From Amphritea sp. 1_MG-2023 (lineage in GTDB: Bacteria > Pseudomonadota > Gammaproteobacteria > Pseudomonadales > Balneatricaceae), in assembly GCF_030547545.1 (NCBI RefSeq), contig NZ_JAUOQE010000016.1, positions 1-64,000 of the forward strand: 64,000 nucleotides of DNA, in the 5' to 3' direction. Shown in pieces: positions 20,814 to 28,038 of the stretch (its first letter is position 1; each line of letters starts with the position of its first letter). The notes under the pieces were generated by a model. The model had not been told where the DNA came from. It was given only the letters and a program-made list of their open reading frames with translations, and did not search any database. Both the position numbers and the translations under genes were made by a program.

Positions 20814-21269
20814 ATGAAACGTCTAGGTATCTCTGTTATAGCGCTAACCATCACTCTAGTCGGGTGCGCCAGTTCAAACCCAAAGTACTTACCGCAATTC
20901 AAGTCGGCTAATGAGCAGGCGGCGGGAGAAGTTGTTATTTATAGAACCGATAGCTTACAGGCCAAGTTGGCTAATGCGTATGTTGGCGTCGAAGAAGGCT
21001 ACTTCTCAGAATTGGGTGAAAATCAGTATATGGTGTTTAAGGTCGACCCTGGTTTTCATTTGTTTAAAACTCGTGCTCATGGCAGCGTTGCTTCACAGTC
21101 GCATATCAAAGTAGGCGCGGGCGAAAGTTTGTGTATCGAGGCTCGACCAAATTACGAAGAGATGGAGTGGCTGGTTATTCCTTTTGTTAACGCCTTAATA
21201 CCTAGCTTTGTGTTAGAGGAAACACCATGCCCATCTGCTGAGGTACTTAAGGCCTTGTCCAAAGTCTAA
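20814..21269 (+). CDS. Small lipoprotein, DUF2846-like
   Basis: The 151-residue product has a lipoprotein signal peptide with lipobox LVGC (Cys at about residue 18) and should be anchored to a membrane facing the periplasm. The mature part contains GEVVIYRTDSLQAKLANAYV and GFHLFKTRAHGS, resembling the short beta-rich DUF2846 lipoproteins. The ribosome site AGGAG lies 7 bases before the ATG. The next gene starts 10 bases downstream, so the two are cotranscribed. Function is unknown; the DUF assignment is by resemblance only. Confidence 0.8.
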   Translation: MKRLGISVIALTITLVGCASSNPKYLPQFKSANEQAAGEVVIYRTDSLQAKLANAYVGVEEGYFSELGENQYMVFKVDPGFHLFKTRAHGSVASQSHIKVGAGESLCIEARPNYEEMEWLVIPFVNALIPSFVLEETPCPSAEVLKALSKV

Positions 21270-21279
21270 GGAGTGAAGC

Positions 21280-21774
21280 ATGAAATATTCGACGTCTATT
21301 GGTCTACTGTTGCTTATGTCCTCAGCCTTTTTGATCTCATTAGTGCCCGGAGGTCCCATTGAAACACGCGATTTCTCACATATTCAGCCATGGGTATTAT
21401 TAAGTTTTAATGTCTACCTGACAGTCGTGGGTATCAGTTCGATGGTTTGGGGAGTACATGCATTAAGAAAGTCGCTAAATCCACTTTGGTCGTTGCTCTC
21501 GGGTCTGTCGTATTTGATCATTTATGGACTTGATCTGCTGACCCTATTTCCTGTTTCGCCAACCCCCATGAATCAAGCGCTGTGGTCTATCGAGATTACT
21601 GGTCTGCTGCTTTCATTACCCTTAATTGCGTTGAGCTGTTGGCAGTTAATGTCTGCCAACGCGGCACCACCCCGGATTAAGATGGTTAACGGCTGGCCGA
21701 TTGTATTGCTCATAGGTGCTGTGGTGGTTGCTTATGCAACATATTCAGCGATGTCAGGTCTTCAAGGGATTTAG
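21280..21774 (+). CDS. Small integral membrane protein of unknown function
   Basis: The 164-residue protein has about four hydrophobic segments: residues 5-22, 36-60, 70-88 and 105-125, with a further one near the C-terminus (143-160). It follows the lipoprotein gene by 10 bases with a GGAGTG ribosome site. I do not recognise a family. Co-location with the AraC-type membrane regulator suggests a common envelope-related role, but this is inference. Confidence 0.75.
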   Translation: MKYSTSIGLLLLMSSAFLISLVPGGPIETRDFSHIQPWVLLSFNVYLTVVGISSMVWGVHALRKSLNPLWSLLSGLSYLIIYGLDLLTLFPVSPTPMNQALWSIEITGLLLSLPLIALSCWQLMSANAAPPRIKMVNGWPIVLLIGAVVVAYATYSAMSGLQGI

Positions 21775-21794
21775 ATTTAATGTAGCCGACAATC

Positions 21795-22094
21795 AATGGG
21801 GCAGAGTGATGGATGCGATGAGGTCGATATATCAGGTTTATGACGATGATACCCTATGGTGCGATTCGCAAGCTCATCAGTGCCCTACGGTGGTGTTACA
21901 CTCAAAGGGTTTCGAGCCATGTGAGGCGTTTTTCTAGGGCTATTCTTCTAGGCGCGATACGCCTGATCGAAATAATCTACTAGAGCGCAGCAAATAAAAG
22001 GCGGCTAGATAGCGAAAATACTGATGAGGCACTTGCAGGTGCCGATGGTAGCACGTGACGCTAGCATGCCCTTTGGGTACCCGTCACGATTAAA
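21795..22094 (+). repeat. Dispersed ~290-bp intergenic repeat, copy B
   Basis: This is a direct repeat of 18931-19212 in the same orientation, about 2.9 kb away. It carries the ~60-base module at 21949-22015 and ends with the same hairpin (GTGACG ... CGTCAC) around GCATGCCCTTTGGG. The two copies bracket the regulator, lipoprotein and membrane protein genes. No coding content was seen. Confidence 0.85.
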
Positions 22095-22278
22095 TTCATC
22101 TTGGCGAAGAATCGAATTAACGCGCAAATGTCACTAAGTGTGAAGCTTATGATTTAGGCACGTTGAGGGCAGGGATAGTGTCTCGCGCAGCATCGAGTCA
22201 TGGCTCATCAGTCAGTGACTAATGGCCGTAGCTGTCGTATTGCAGCGCTACTCGGTATTGGGTGAAAAAGGGGTAAGA

Positions 22279-22737
22279 ATGAAAAAAACGTTTTTTTATC
22301 GACTCTTTGGACTTGGTTCTGTCCCCAAGAGATTGCTCCCATTGCTTGAACAGGAGGGTATTGTTGTATCCGATGAAGGAATGAGAGGATGCTTTATAGC
22401 AAAACATGTTAATGGACCAAAGAAACGGTATCGGCATCGAGCAGAAAGTTTTTCTGGTTGCCTAGTTGTCACTAGAAAGAGCGTAATTTGTTATACATAC
22501 GGGAAACGTCAAATCAATATCTCTACTGATGATCCGAAAATAGCAAACCTGTATATCGATCTTATAAAAGACGATACCTTGTGCCTGACATTTGAGTCAT
22601 CGGCTTTTCGAGAGGGTTGGATGGGGTTAATGACGTTTCGCTTTAATACAAAAAAAGCTCATCAATTTTATGAAGCATTGATCGAAATCGGTGTTCAACA
22701 AGGCCCTGCACCGGTCGATGATGCCTTGCGTCAGTGA
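22279..22737 (+). CDS. Hypothetical protein, PH-like fold possible
   Basis: The ATG at 22279 is chosen because GGGGTAAG lies just upstream; an ATG at 22222 in frame lacks a ribosome site. The 152-residue product starts MKKTFFYRLFGLGS and contains alternating strands such as SGCLVVTRKSVICYTYGKRQ and MTFRFNTKKAHQFYEALIEI. The pattern suggests a small beta-barrel capped by a C-terminal helix, as in bacterial PH-like domains. No signal peptide or catalytic motif is seen. Base composition is more AT-rich than its neighbours. Function unknown. Confidence 0.65.
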   Translation: MKKTFFYRLFGLGSVPKRLLPLLEQEGIVVSDEGMRGCFIAKHVNGPKKRYRHRAESFSGCLVVTRKSVICYTYGKRQINISTDDPKIANLYIDLIKDDTLCLTFESSAFREGWMGLMTFRFNTKKAHQFYEALIEIGVQQGPAPVDDALRQ

Positions 22738-22833
22738 GCATAACGCCGTCTGTTAGCTGCAGCCTTTAATAAGCTGCACTCTATTGCAGTGAAGCAAAAT
22801 AGAATATTCGCTTAGATACGCTATCTTTGTTAG

Positions 22834-22927
22834 GGAAGGTGCGAATAAGTCCGTTATATTCTCTGCGGACATTAGAATGGCCAGATACGCGAAGGCCAGA
22901 GGCGTAATTGACTTATTCGCACCTTCC
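22834..22927 (+). mobile_element. 94-bp MITE with IS5-type termini, copy 1
   Basis: The element begins GGAAGGTGCGAATAAGTC and ends with the exact inverse, GACTTATTCGCACCTTCC. The termini resemble those of IS5. It is flanked by a 4-bp duplication TTAG (22830-22833 and 22928-22931), fitting the YTAR target preference of IS5. It has no coding capacity. It is identical except for one base to the inverted copy at 59013-59106. The right-hand duplication contains the stop codon of the adjacent minus-strand gene. Confidence 0.9.
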
Positions 22928-23839
22928 TTAGGTTATCACGGGTTTAATGCGGATTTTGCGGTTGCGCCAGAGACTTTCTGCCGTAAAGAGAACTAAACCG
23001 AGCCAAATACAGGCGAAGGTTATCAGGCGCTCACTATTAAGGGGTTCATGATAAACAAGCACGGCCAGTAAGAAGGCGATACTCGGCGCGATATATTGTA
23101 GCAGCCCATTCATGGTGAGTGTTAAGCGACGGGCTCCGGCGGCGAAGCAAATAAGCGGTAGACTCGTGACGATGCCTGCTGCGGCTAACAGTAACATGGT
23201 AGTGCTACCGCTGTGGATAAAGGTTAACTGACCCTGCTGATGCAGCCAGAATAAGTAAATCAATGCGATGGGGCTGAGAATTAATGTTTCGATCAGTAAG
23301 CCGCAAAACGGATCGACAACAATACGTTTACGTAATAAACCATAGAAACCAAAACTGAAGGCCAGCGCTAGCGCAACCCAGGGTAGGCTTCCCAGTAAGA
23401 TTAGTTGATAGGCGACACCGGCTGTGGCGATTAAAATGGCCAGCCATTGTGCTATGCGCAGCCGTTCACCGAGAAAGATCATGCCTAACAGGACGCTGAT
23501 CAGTGGATTGATATAGTAGCCCAAAGAGGCTTCTAAGATGCGCTCCTGTGCGACCGCCCAAATAAACACCAGCCAATTGAATGAAATAATGATGGCTGAG
23601 ACTGTCAGACTCGCGAGCAGTTTTTTCTGACGCAGGTTGCCCAACAGTGTTTGCCAGCGGCCGGTTGCAGCCATAAACAGAGCTAAAAAAATAACCGACC
23701 AGATTACTCGATGCGCTACGACCTCAAAAGGACTGACGCTATCCACTAATTTAAAATAAACGGGGATTAAGCCCCACATGCTATAAGCCGCGAGCGCGAA
23801 TAGAATCCCTTGGTTTTGTTCTTGCTGACTTATTTTCAT
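22928..23839 (-). CDS. rarD: RarD-type EamA/DMT superfamily permease (copy 1)
   Basis: The 303-residue protein has about ten membrane helices in two EamA halves. The N-terminus GILFALAAYSMWGLIPVYFK and the segment HRVIWSVIFLALFM are typical of RarD. It is a near paralog of the next gene upstream on the same strand, sharing GYYINPL, LGMIFLGERLR and GVAYQLILLGSLPWVALALA. RarD proteins were linked to chloramphenicol sensitivity, but their natural substrates are unknown. The stop codon TAA lies in the target duplication of the adjacent MITE, so the original C-terminus may have been altered by the insertion. Confidence 0.93.
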   Translation of the reverse strand: MKISQQEQNQGILFALAAYSMWGLIPVYFKLVDSVSPFEVVAHRVIWSVIFLALFMAATGRWQTLLGNLRQKKLLASLTVSAIIISFNWLVFIWAVAQERILEASLGYYINPLISVLLGMIFLGERLRIAQWLAILIATAGVAYQLILLGSLPWVALALAFSFGFYGLLRKRIVVDPFCGLLIETLILSPIALIYLFWLHQQGQLTFIHSGSTTMLLLAAAGIVTSLPLICFAAGARRLTLTMNGLLQYIAPSIAFLLAVLVYHEPLNSERLITFACIWLGLVLFTAESLWRNRKIRIKPVIT

Positions 23840-23983
23840 GGTGGATGCTTATTTCCTTGTGCTTGACCTCTGCCTGTACTGCGAAAAGGTCAAGCCGTGG
23901 CAAAATCTTGAGGTCAGTGTATCACTTAATATGTTAAGTAGAACGCACTAAGCCCGTCTATGAGTGAATGGTGGCGCGGGCTT

Positions 23984-24910
23984 CTAGTTGACCGTCACAG
24001 TGGACACAGGAGGGATGACCGGTGCCTGTCGTACCCGCCATATCCCTTCTGCGGTGAATATAATTAGGCCGCTCCATATTAGCACAAAGGTCACCAGTCG
24101 ATTCAGATCCATAGGCTCCCCGTAAACAGCGACAGCCAGAATAAAGGTGATACTGGGTGTGATATACATCAGTAGCCCATTTATGGTGAGGGGTAACCGT
24201 TTGACACCGGCGGCGAAGCAGATCAATGGTAGACTGGTGACAATCCCCGCCGCGACCAGTAGCCAAGATGTGGTGATGTTATCAGTCAGAAAGGTGAGCT
24301 GATCATGCTGTGCCAGCCAGAATAGATAGAACAAGGCAAAGGGACTGAGCAGCAAGGTTTCAATTAACAAGCCTGAGAATGGATCTATGACTATTTGTTT
24401 ACGCAGCAGTCCATAGGTGCCGAAGCTACAAGCCAGTACTAATGCCACCCAGGGTAGGCTGCCTAGTAGTATCAGTTGATAGGCAACACCGGCTACCGCT
24501 AGGCATATGGCTATCCATTGTACCTTTCTCAGTCGCTCGCCGAGAAAAACCATACCCAGTAGCAGACTGACCAGTGGGTTTATGAAATAGCCCATTGAGG
24601 TTTCCAGTATATGTCCCTGACCGACGGCCCAGATAAAGACTCCCCAGTTAATGGAGATTAAAATAGCGGAGGCGCTAAGACAGGCGAGCAATTTCTTTTG
24701 ACGAAGATTCTCTGACACAACCTGCCAGCGCCCCGATGCAAGGATGAACAGAGCCATAAAGATGACCGACCAGACAATCCGGTGAGAGAGAATCTCCAGC
24801 GGACTGACAGAGGGGATGCTTTTAAAATAGATGGGGAATAACCCCCACATGCTATAAGCCGAGAGCGCGAATAATACCCCTGTACGTCGTTCACTATTAT
24901 TGAGCGTCAT
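23984..24910 (-). CDS. rarD: RarD-type EamA/DMT superfamily permease (copy 2)
   Basis: The 308-residue, roughly ten-helix protein shares most of its length with the downstream copy (for example GVLFALSAYSMWGLFPIYFK and LITFT-like C-terminal helix VTFVLIWSGLIIFTAEGIWR), indicating tandem duplication followed by divergence. AAGGACAG precedes the ATG. It lies 10 bases downstream of the Gate-domain gene, so the three minus-strand membrane genes may be one transcript, divergent from an Lrp-type regulator that is the obvious candidate controller. Substrate unknown; an amino-acid-related compound is suggested only by the Lrp neighbour. Confidence 0.93.
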   Translation of the reverse strand: MTLNNSERRTGVLFALSAYSMWGLFPIYFKSIPSVSPLEILSHRIVWSVIFMALFILASGRWQVVSENLRQKKLLACLSASAILISINWGVFIWAVGQGHILETSMGYFINPLVSLLLGMVFLGERLRKVQWIAICLAVAGVAYQLILLGSLPWVALVLACSFGTYGLLRKQIVIDPFSGLLIETLLLSPFALFYLFWLAQHDQLTFLTDNITTSWLLVAAGIVTSLPLICFAAGVKRLPLTINGLLMYITPSITFILAVAVYGEPMDLNRLVTFVLIWSGLIIFTAEGIWRVRQAPVIPPVSTVTVN

Positions 24911-24920
24911 ATCGCTGTCC

Positions 24921-25904
24921 TTAATCTTTAGCTACCGAGTGAAGCAGCCAGCGCTGTTGAGTGTGTTCTGAGGTGCGGTTTAGCCAGCGAGTCATGATAG
25001 CAACAAAGATAAAACTAAACGCGAGACGCGCCCAAAGCACACCGGAAAGGTCGGCTCCGAGGGTCATCACCAGTAGGGTATCTTCGATAATACTATGACT
25101 GAGGCTGAGTAGGCAGAGGGCGGAAAAACAGTCTTTCGCGCTGATCTTGCCACTCTGTGCTTCTCTGATCAATAGGCCGCCGCCAAACGATAGCCCTAGC
25201 GTGACACCGATAATGGTTAATGAGGTTGCCTGCGTGCTAATACCCAGTAGCTTAAGCACCGGTTGTAACAGCCAGATCATCAATCGTTCAATATGAATCC
25301 AACGTAGAAAGCGCAGTAAGCTCATGAGTGCTGCGATGATCAAAATGATAACCCCGAAGCTTTTCAGTTGATTCAGGCCCCAGCTTAATAAGCTGTCGTC
25401 AGTCACGGGGGGTTGCCACAGCAGTACAACGGGCTGTTGTAGCCAGTCTCCCCAGCGATAGCTGTAATGTAATAAGGCCCCTAGCACTAATGCAGAGAGC
25501 AGCCGGATGAGTAGGGCGACCATCAACTTAACCCCAGCCTTTTGTACGATGCGTAGTTCTAATGGCAGGCTATGAGCGATGAGCATCATGCTGCTAAGCA
25601 CGGTGACTTGAGCGACCGTAAGGTGTTCCTGCGGGGCGAGCTGGAAAAAGATCAGCATGCCTGCGTAGATATTGGTTAATAGCGTGGTGGTCCAGACGAG
25701 ACCCATTGAGTCGGGTAGGCCGACTAGCTGCATAATGGGCTCTAGTGCCCGACTAATATAAGGAATGGCGCCCAGCTCTTCTAGTAGTTTTACCACCAGT
25801 AACACTGGAATCATGATCTTAAAGAGCAGCCGACAGACTTCATAGATCTCCCGTGTCAGTTCAGGGAGCGTGCTATGGCGTAGTTGATTCAATAGCTGTC
25901 GCAT
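24921..25904 (-). CDS. Nucleoside-recognition (Gate) domain membrane protein
   Basis: The 327-residue protein has about eight hydrophobic helices arranged in two similar halves. They contain IMIPVLLVVKLLEELGAIPY and, in the second half, GVTLGLSFGGGLLIREAQSG with LSLSHSIIEDTLLVMTLGAD. These are the signatures of Gate (nucleoside recognition) domain transporters related to spore maturation SpmA/B and FeoB membrane parts. The substrate cannot be stated. It is the first gene of a minus-strand group with two RarD paralogs and starts 146 bases from the divergent Lrp/AsnC gene. Confidence 0.85.
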   Translation of the reverse strand: MRQLLNQLRHSTLPELTREIYEVCRLLFKIMIPVLLVVKLLEELGAIPYISRALEPIMQLVGLPDSMGLVWTTTLLTNIYAGMLIFFQLAPQEHLTVAQVTVLSSMMLIAHSLPLELRIVQKAGVKLMVALLIRLLSALVLGALLHYSYRWGDWLQQPVVLLWQPPVTDDSLLSWGLNQLKSFGVIILIIAALMSLLRFLRWIHIERLMIWLLQPVLKLLGISTQATSLTIIGVTLGLSFGGGLLIREAQSGKISAKDCFSALCLLSLSHSIIEDTLLVMTLGADLSGVLWARLAFSFIFVAIMTRWLNRTSEHTQQRWLLHSVAKD

Positions 25905-26050
25905 TAAAGGTGTTTCCGCTAAGGCATGATAATAGAGCGCTAGTCTAAATGAGAATTATGTCCTATGATTTTTTATAAGACGCTAAAAAAGAAATAATAT
26001 TTTGAAATTATTAATAAAACTTTCCATAAATTAACTTACAGGCGGTTTTT
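25905..26050. promoter_or_regulatory. AT-rich divergent promoter region between Gate gene and Lrp-type gene
   Basis: The region from about 25960 is strongly AT-rich with A- and T-tracts (for example AAAAAAGAAATAATATTTTG), which is typical of Lrp-family operator regions. It must drive both divergent genes. No individual operator could be delimited. Confidence 0.5.
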
Positions 26051-26524
26051 ATGTCGTTTAATCTCGATCGCATCGATCGCATCGATCGACGCATTCTCAA
26101 TCTCCTGCAACAGGATAGTCGAATCAGTAATCAAGCCTTGGCCGAACAGGTCGGCTTATCGCCACCGGCCTGTTTGCGTCGGGTGCGCCGTTTAAGAGAG
26201 GCGGGCGTGATTATGGCGGAAGTCGCGCTGCTTAACCCTCGTCTTGTGGGGCGTGCGATTAATGTGATTGTCGAAGTGGAGATGGTGCGCGATCAGTTGG
26301 ATATCTATGCGGCATTTCAGCGCAAGATGGATGCGGTGCCTGAAGTGACTCAATGTTATCAAGTGACCGGCGAAGTCGATTTTTTGTTGATCTTGATGGT
26401 TGAGGATATGGAAAGCTACGAGCGCTTCACGCGTCAATATTTATCAACCGACGCTAACTTGAGTAAATTTCGTACCTTAATCTCTCTGCGAAGGGATAAA
26501 TTCAGTACCGCTATCCCATTGTAA
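26051..26524 (+). CDS. Lrp/AsnC-family transcriptional regulator
   Basis: The 157-residue protein has the N-terminal winged helix-turn-helix (LDRIDRRILNLLQQDSRISN, then LAEQVGLSPPACLRRVRRL) and the C-terminal RAM ligand domain (VPEVTQCYQVTGEVDFLLIL). Length is normal for the family. It is divergent from three membrane transporter genes that it may control in response to an amino acid. The 5' end contains a 9-base microrepeat giving IDRIDRIDR, which may have arisen by slippage and lengthens the N-terminus by one repeat compared with the usual LDRIDRxIL start. Confidence 0.93.
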   Translation: MSFNLDRIDRIDRRILNLLQQDSRISNQALAEQVGLSPPACLRRVRRLREAGVIMAEVALLNPRLVGRAINVIVEVEMVRDQLDIYAAFQRKMDAVPEVTQCYQVTGEVDFLLILMVEDMESYERFTRQYLSTDANLSKFRTLISLRRDKFSTAIPL

Positions 26525-26664
26525 ATTAGGATTGATTGATCGGTTCTGAGCGTGTCGAGGAGGCATTTTCGCTATGACACATGGGCCGTTTTGCGTCAGT
26601 GCGGGGTGATGAAGCATTTTTTGCCAAAAATTATGAAAAATATAACAAAATCGACACAAAAGGG

Positions 26665-26693
26665 TTGACCGAAACAGGCCATATCAATAAGAT
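26665..26693 (+). promoter_or_regulatory. Sigma-70 promoter of the first tRNA pair
   Basis: TTGACC (26665-26670) and TAAGAT (26688-26693) are separated by 17 bases and followed by a GC-rich ACGCCCC discriminator, the form expected for a growth-rate and stringently controlled stable-RNA promoter. It lies about 30 bases before the first tRNA. Confidence 0.8.
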
Positions 26694-26724
26694 ACGCCCC
26701 GTCTTCTGGAAACAGAGCCACAGC

Positions 26725-26800
26725 GTCCCATTCGTCTAGTGGTCCAGGACACCGCCCTTTCACGGCGGTAACAGGGGTTCGAACCCCCTATGGGACGCCA
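26725..26800 (+). tRNA. tRNA-Glu (TTC), copy 1
   Basis: The 76-base gene folds as a cloverleaf with acceptor GTCCCAT/ATGGGAC, anticodon stem CCGCC/GGCGG with loop CTTTCAC (anticodon TTC), T-loop GGTTCGAACC and encoded CCA. Confidence 0.97.
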
Positions 26801-26812
26801 TCTTTTAATGAC

Positions 26813-26888
26813 GCGGAATTAGCTCAGTTGGTAGAGCGGAACCTTGCCAAGGTTCAGGTCGTCGGTTCGAGCCCGATATTCCGCTCCA
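26813..26888 (+). tRNA. tRNA-Gly (GCC), copy 1
   Basis: The 76-base gene has acceptor GCGGAAT/ATTCCGC, D-arm GCTCAGTTGGTAGAGC, anticodon loop with GCC in CTTGCCAAG, T-arm GTCGGTTCGAGCCCGAT and encoded CCA. It lies 12 bases after tRNA-Glu, so the two are cotranscribed. Confidence 0.97.
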
Positions 26889-27213
26889 TTTCATTATATC
26901 TTCTTTGTTTCTTTGCATCATTTTCTCTGACTACTCTCTCTAATTACTTGCTCTTTCTAATACTGCTATTGTTGCCTTCTTTGTAGTCATTTTTTGAGAT
27001 GTCTGTTTAGACTTATCTCAATGTTTTTCTGTGTCCGCTTGTCTGCTTGATGCTACCGAAAGTGGCTATCGACGTCAGCGTCTTTAACGTTTTTCGTGGG
27101 TGTTGTCTTTGTTTCAATTGAATGTGTTTTTTATGGTTTTTTTGCTTGACGATGGCAGGGTTAGTCATTAATATACGCGCCTCCTCTGATGACGAGGAGA
27201 TACAAACTGTTTT
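26889..27213. other. Spacer between tRNA pairs with a second promoter
   Basis: This 325-base T-rich stretch separates the first tRNA pair from the next three tRNAs. Besides the promoter at 27146-27174, no gene was recognised; short open frames crossing the tRNAs are not credible. Confidence 0.6.
27146..27174 (+). promoter_or_regulatory. Sigma-70 promoter of the second tRNA group
   Basis: TTGACG (27146-27151) and TAATAT (27169-27174) are spaced by 17 bases and followed by ACGCGCCTCC, a GC-rich discriminator typical of stringently controlled tRNA promoters. It lies about 40 bases upstream of the second tRNA-Glu. Confidence 0.8.
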
Positions 27214-27289
27214 GTCCCATTCGTCTAGTGGCCTAGGACACCGCCCTTTCACGGCGGTAACAGGGGTTCGAACCCCCTATGGGACGCCA
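27214..27289 (+). tRNA. tRNA-Glu (TTC), copy 2
   Basis: Same 76-base cloverleaf as copy 1 with two D-loop differences (GTGGCCTAGGAC instead of GTGGTCCAGGAC), anticodon TTC and encoded CCA. Confidence 0.97.
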
Positions 27290-27300
27290 CCTTTTGTAAC

Positions 27301-27376
27301 GCGGAATTAGCTCAGTTGGTAGAGCGGAACCTTGCCAAGGTTCAGGTCGTCGGTTCGAGCCCGATATTCCGCTCCA
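27301..27376 (+). tRNA. tRNA-Gly (GCC), copy 2
   Basis: Sequence matches the first tRNA-Gly throughout, with anticodon GCC and encoded CCA, 11 bases after tRNA-Glu copy 2. Confidence 0.97.
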
Positions 27377-27396
27377 ATATATGTTCATCAATATGC

Positions 27397-27472
27397 GTCC
27401 CATTCGTCTAGTGGTCTAGGACACCGCCCTTTCACGGCGGTAACAGGGGTTCGAACCCCCTATGGGACGCCA
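27397..27472 (+). tRNA. tRNA-Glu (TTC), copy 3
   Basis: Third tRNA-Glu of the array; differs from copies 1 and 2 in the D-loop (GTGGTCTAGGAC). Anticodon TTC and encoded CCA. A T-rich stretch follows but no clear hairpin terminator. Confidence 0.97.
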
Positions 27473-27606
27473 CTTTTCTTGCTTTTCTCTGTTTTTCTCA
27501 TGCCCTCTGTGCATCAAAATAGCCAAATTTTTGTGATAGATCATTCTTTGTCTAATGAGCTTCGTATATACTCATTATCTTAATGATTTGATAGGTAATC
27601 ATTTTA

Positions 27607-28038
27607 ATGGTTTGGTTGATAAGGATATCGCTGCTCTTCGTTGTCGTACTGAGTCTTTCTGCCGAGAAAGCTGTTTCGCATTCAGTGATCGTCTCTCAAG
27701 ACGTTAAAGAACAAACGCTCAATAGAAATTTTCTGTTTGCCGTATTTTCAATGCGCGTGACTCGTTGGCCTGATGGGCGGCCAGTACGAGTCTTTGTGTT
27801 GCCCGATAGACACCCTCTGCATAGCCTGTTCGTCAAACAGCAACTGCAAATTTTTCCTTATCAGTTACGAAATAAATGGGATCGTCAGATTTTTACTGGC
27901 GCAGGCACTGAACCTGAACAGGTGGATACCATGGATGAAATGTATCAAAAAATCAGTCGCACTAAGGGAGCAATAGGCTATATCGATGATTCGTTTAAGC
28001 TTAACCTTGAGAAAGTGAGGGTGATCGATGAATTTTAA
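27607..28038 (+). CDS. Small periplasmic phosphate-binding-like protein
   Basis: The 143-residue product has an N-terminal signal segment (WLIRISLLFVVVLSLSAEKAVS). The body resembles one lobe of PstS-like periplasmic binding proteins: NFLFAVFSMRVTRWPDGRPV, then LRNKWDRQIFTGAG and SRTKGAIGYIDDS near the end. At this length it is much shorter than a transport receptor (about 270-340 residues), so a sensor or partner role is more likely than uptake. Its last 11 bases overlap the porin-like gene, and a GGDEF-EAL gene follows; together they look like one signalling operon. Confidence 0.8.
   Translation: MVWLIRISLLFVVVLSLSAEKAVSHSVIVSQDVKEQTLNRNFLFAVFSMRVTRWPDGRPVRVFVLPDRHPLHSLFVKQQLQIFPYQLRNKWDRQIFTGAGTEPEQVDTMDEMYQKISRTKGAIGYIDDSFKLNLEKVRVIDEF

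Noticed and set aside
19337-22748. GGCGTTATGT at about 19337 and GCATAACGCC at about 22739 resemble the two halves of integron attC sites flanking the regulator module
   Set aside because: Neither half has a matching partner arm nearby, no complete attC fold can be drawn, and no integrase gene is present. Short matches of this size can occur by chance.
26725-27472. Regularly spaced identical repeats suggesting a CRISPR array
   Set aside because: The repeats are tRNA-Glu and tRNA-Gly genes with full cloverleaves and encoded CCA; no spacers or cas genes.
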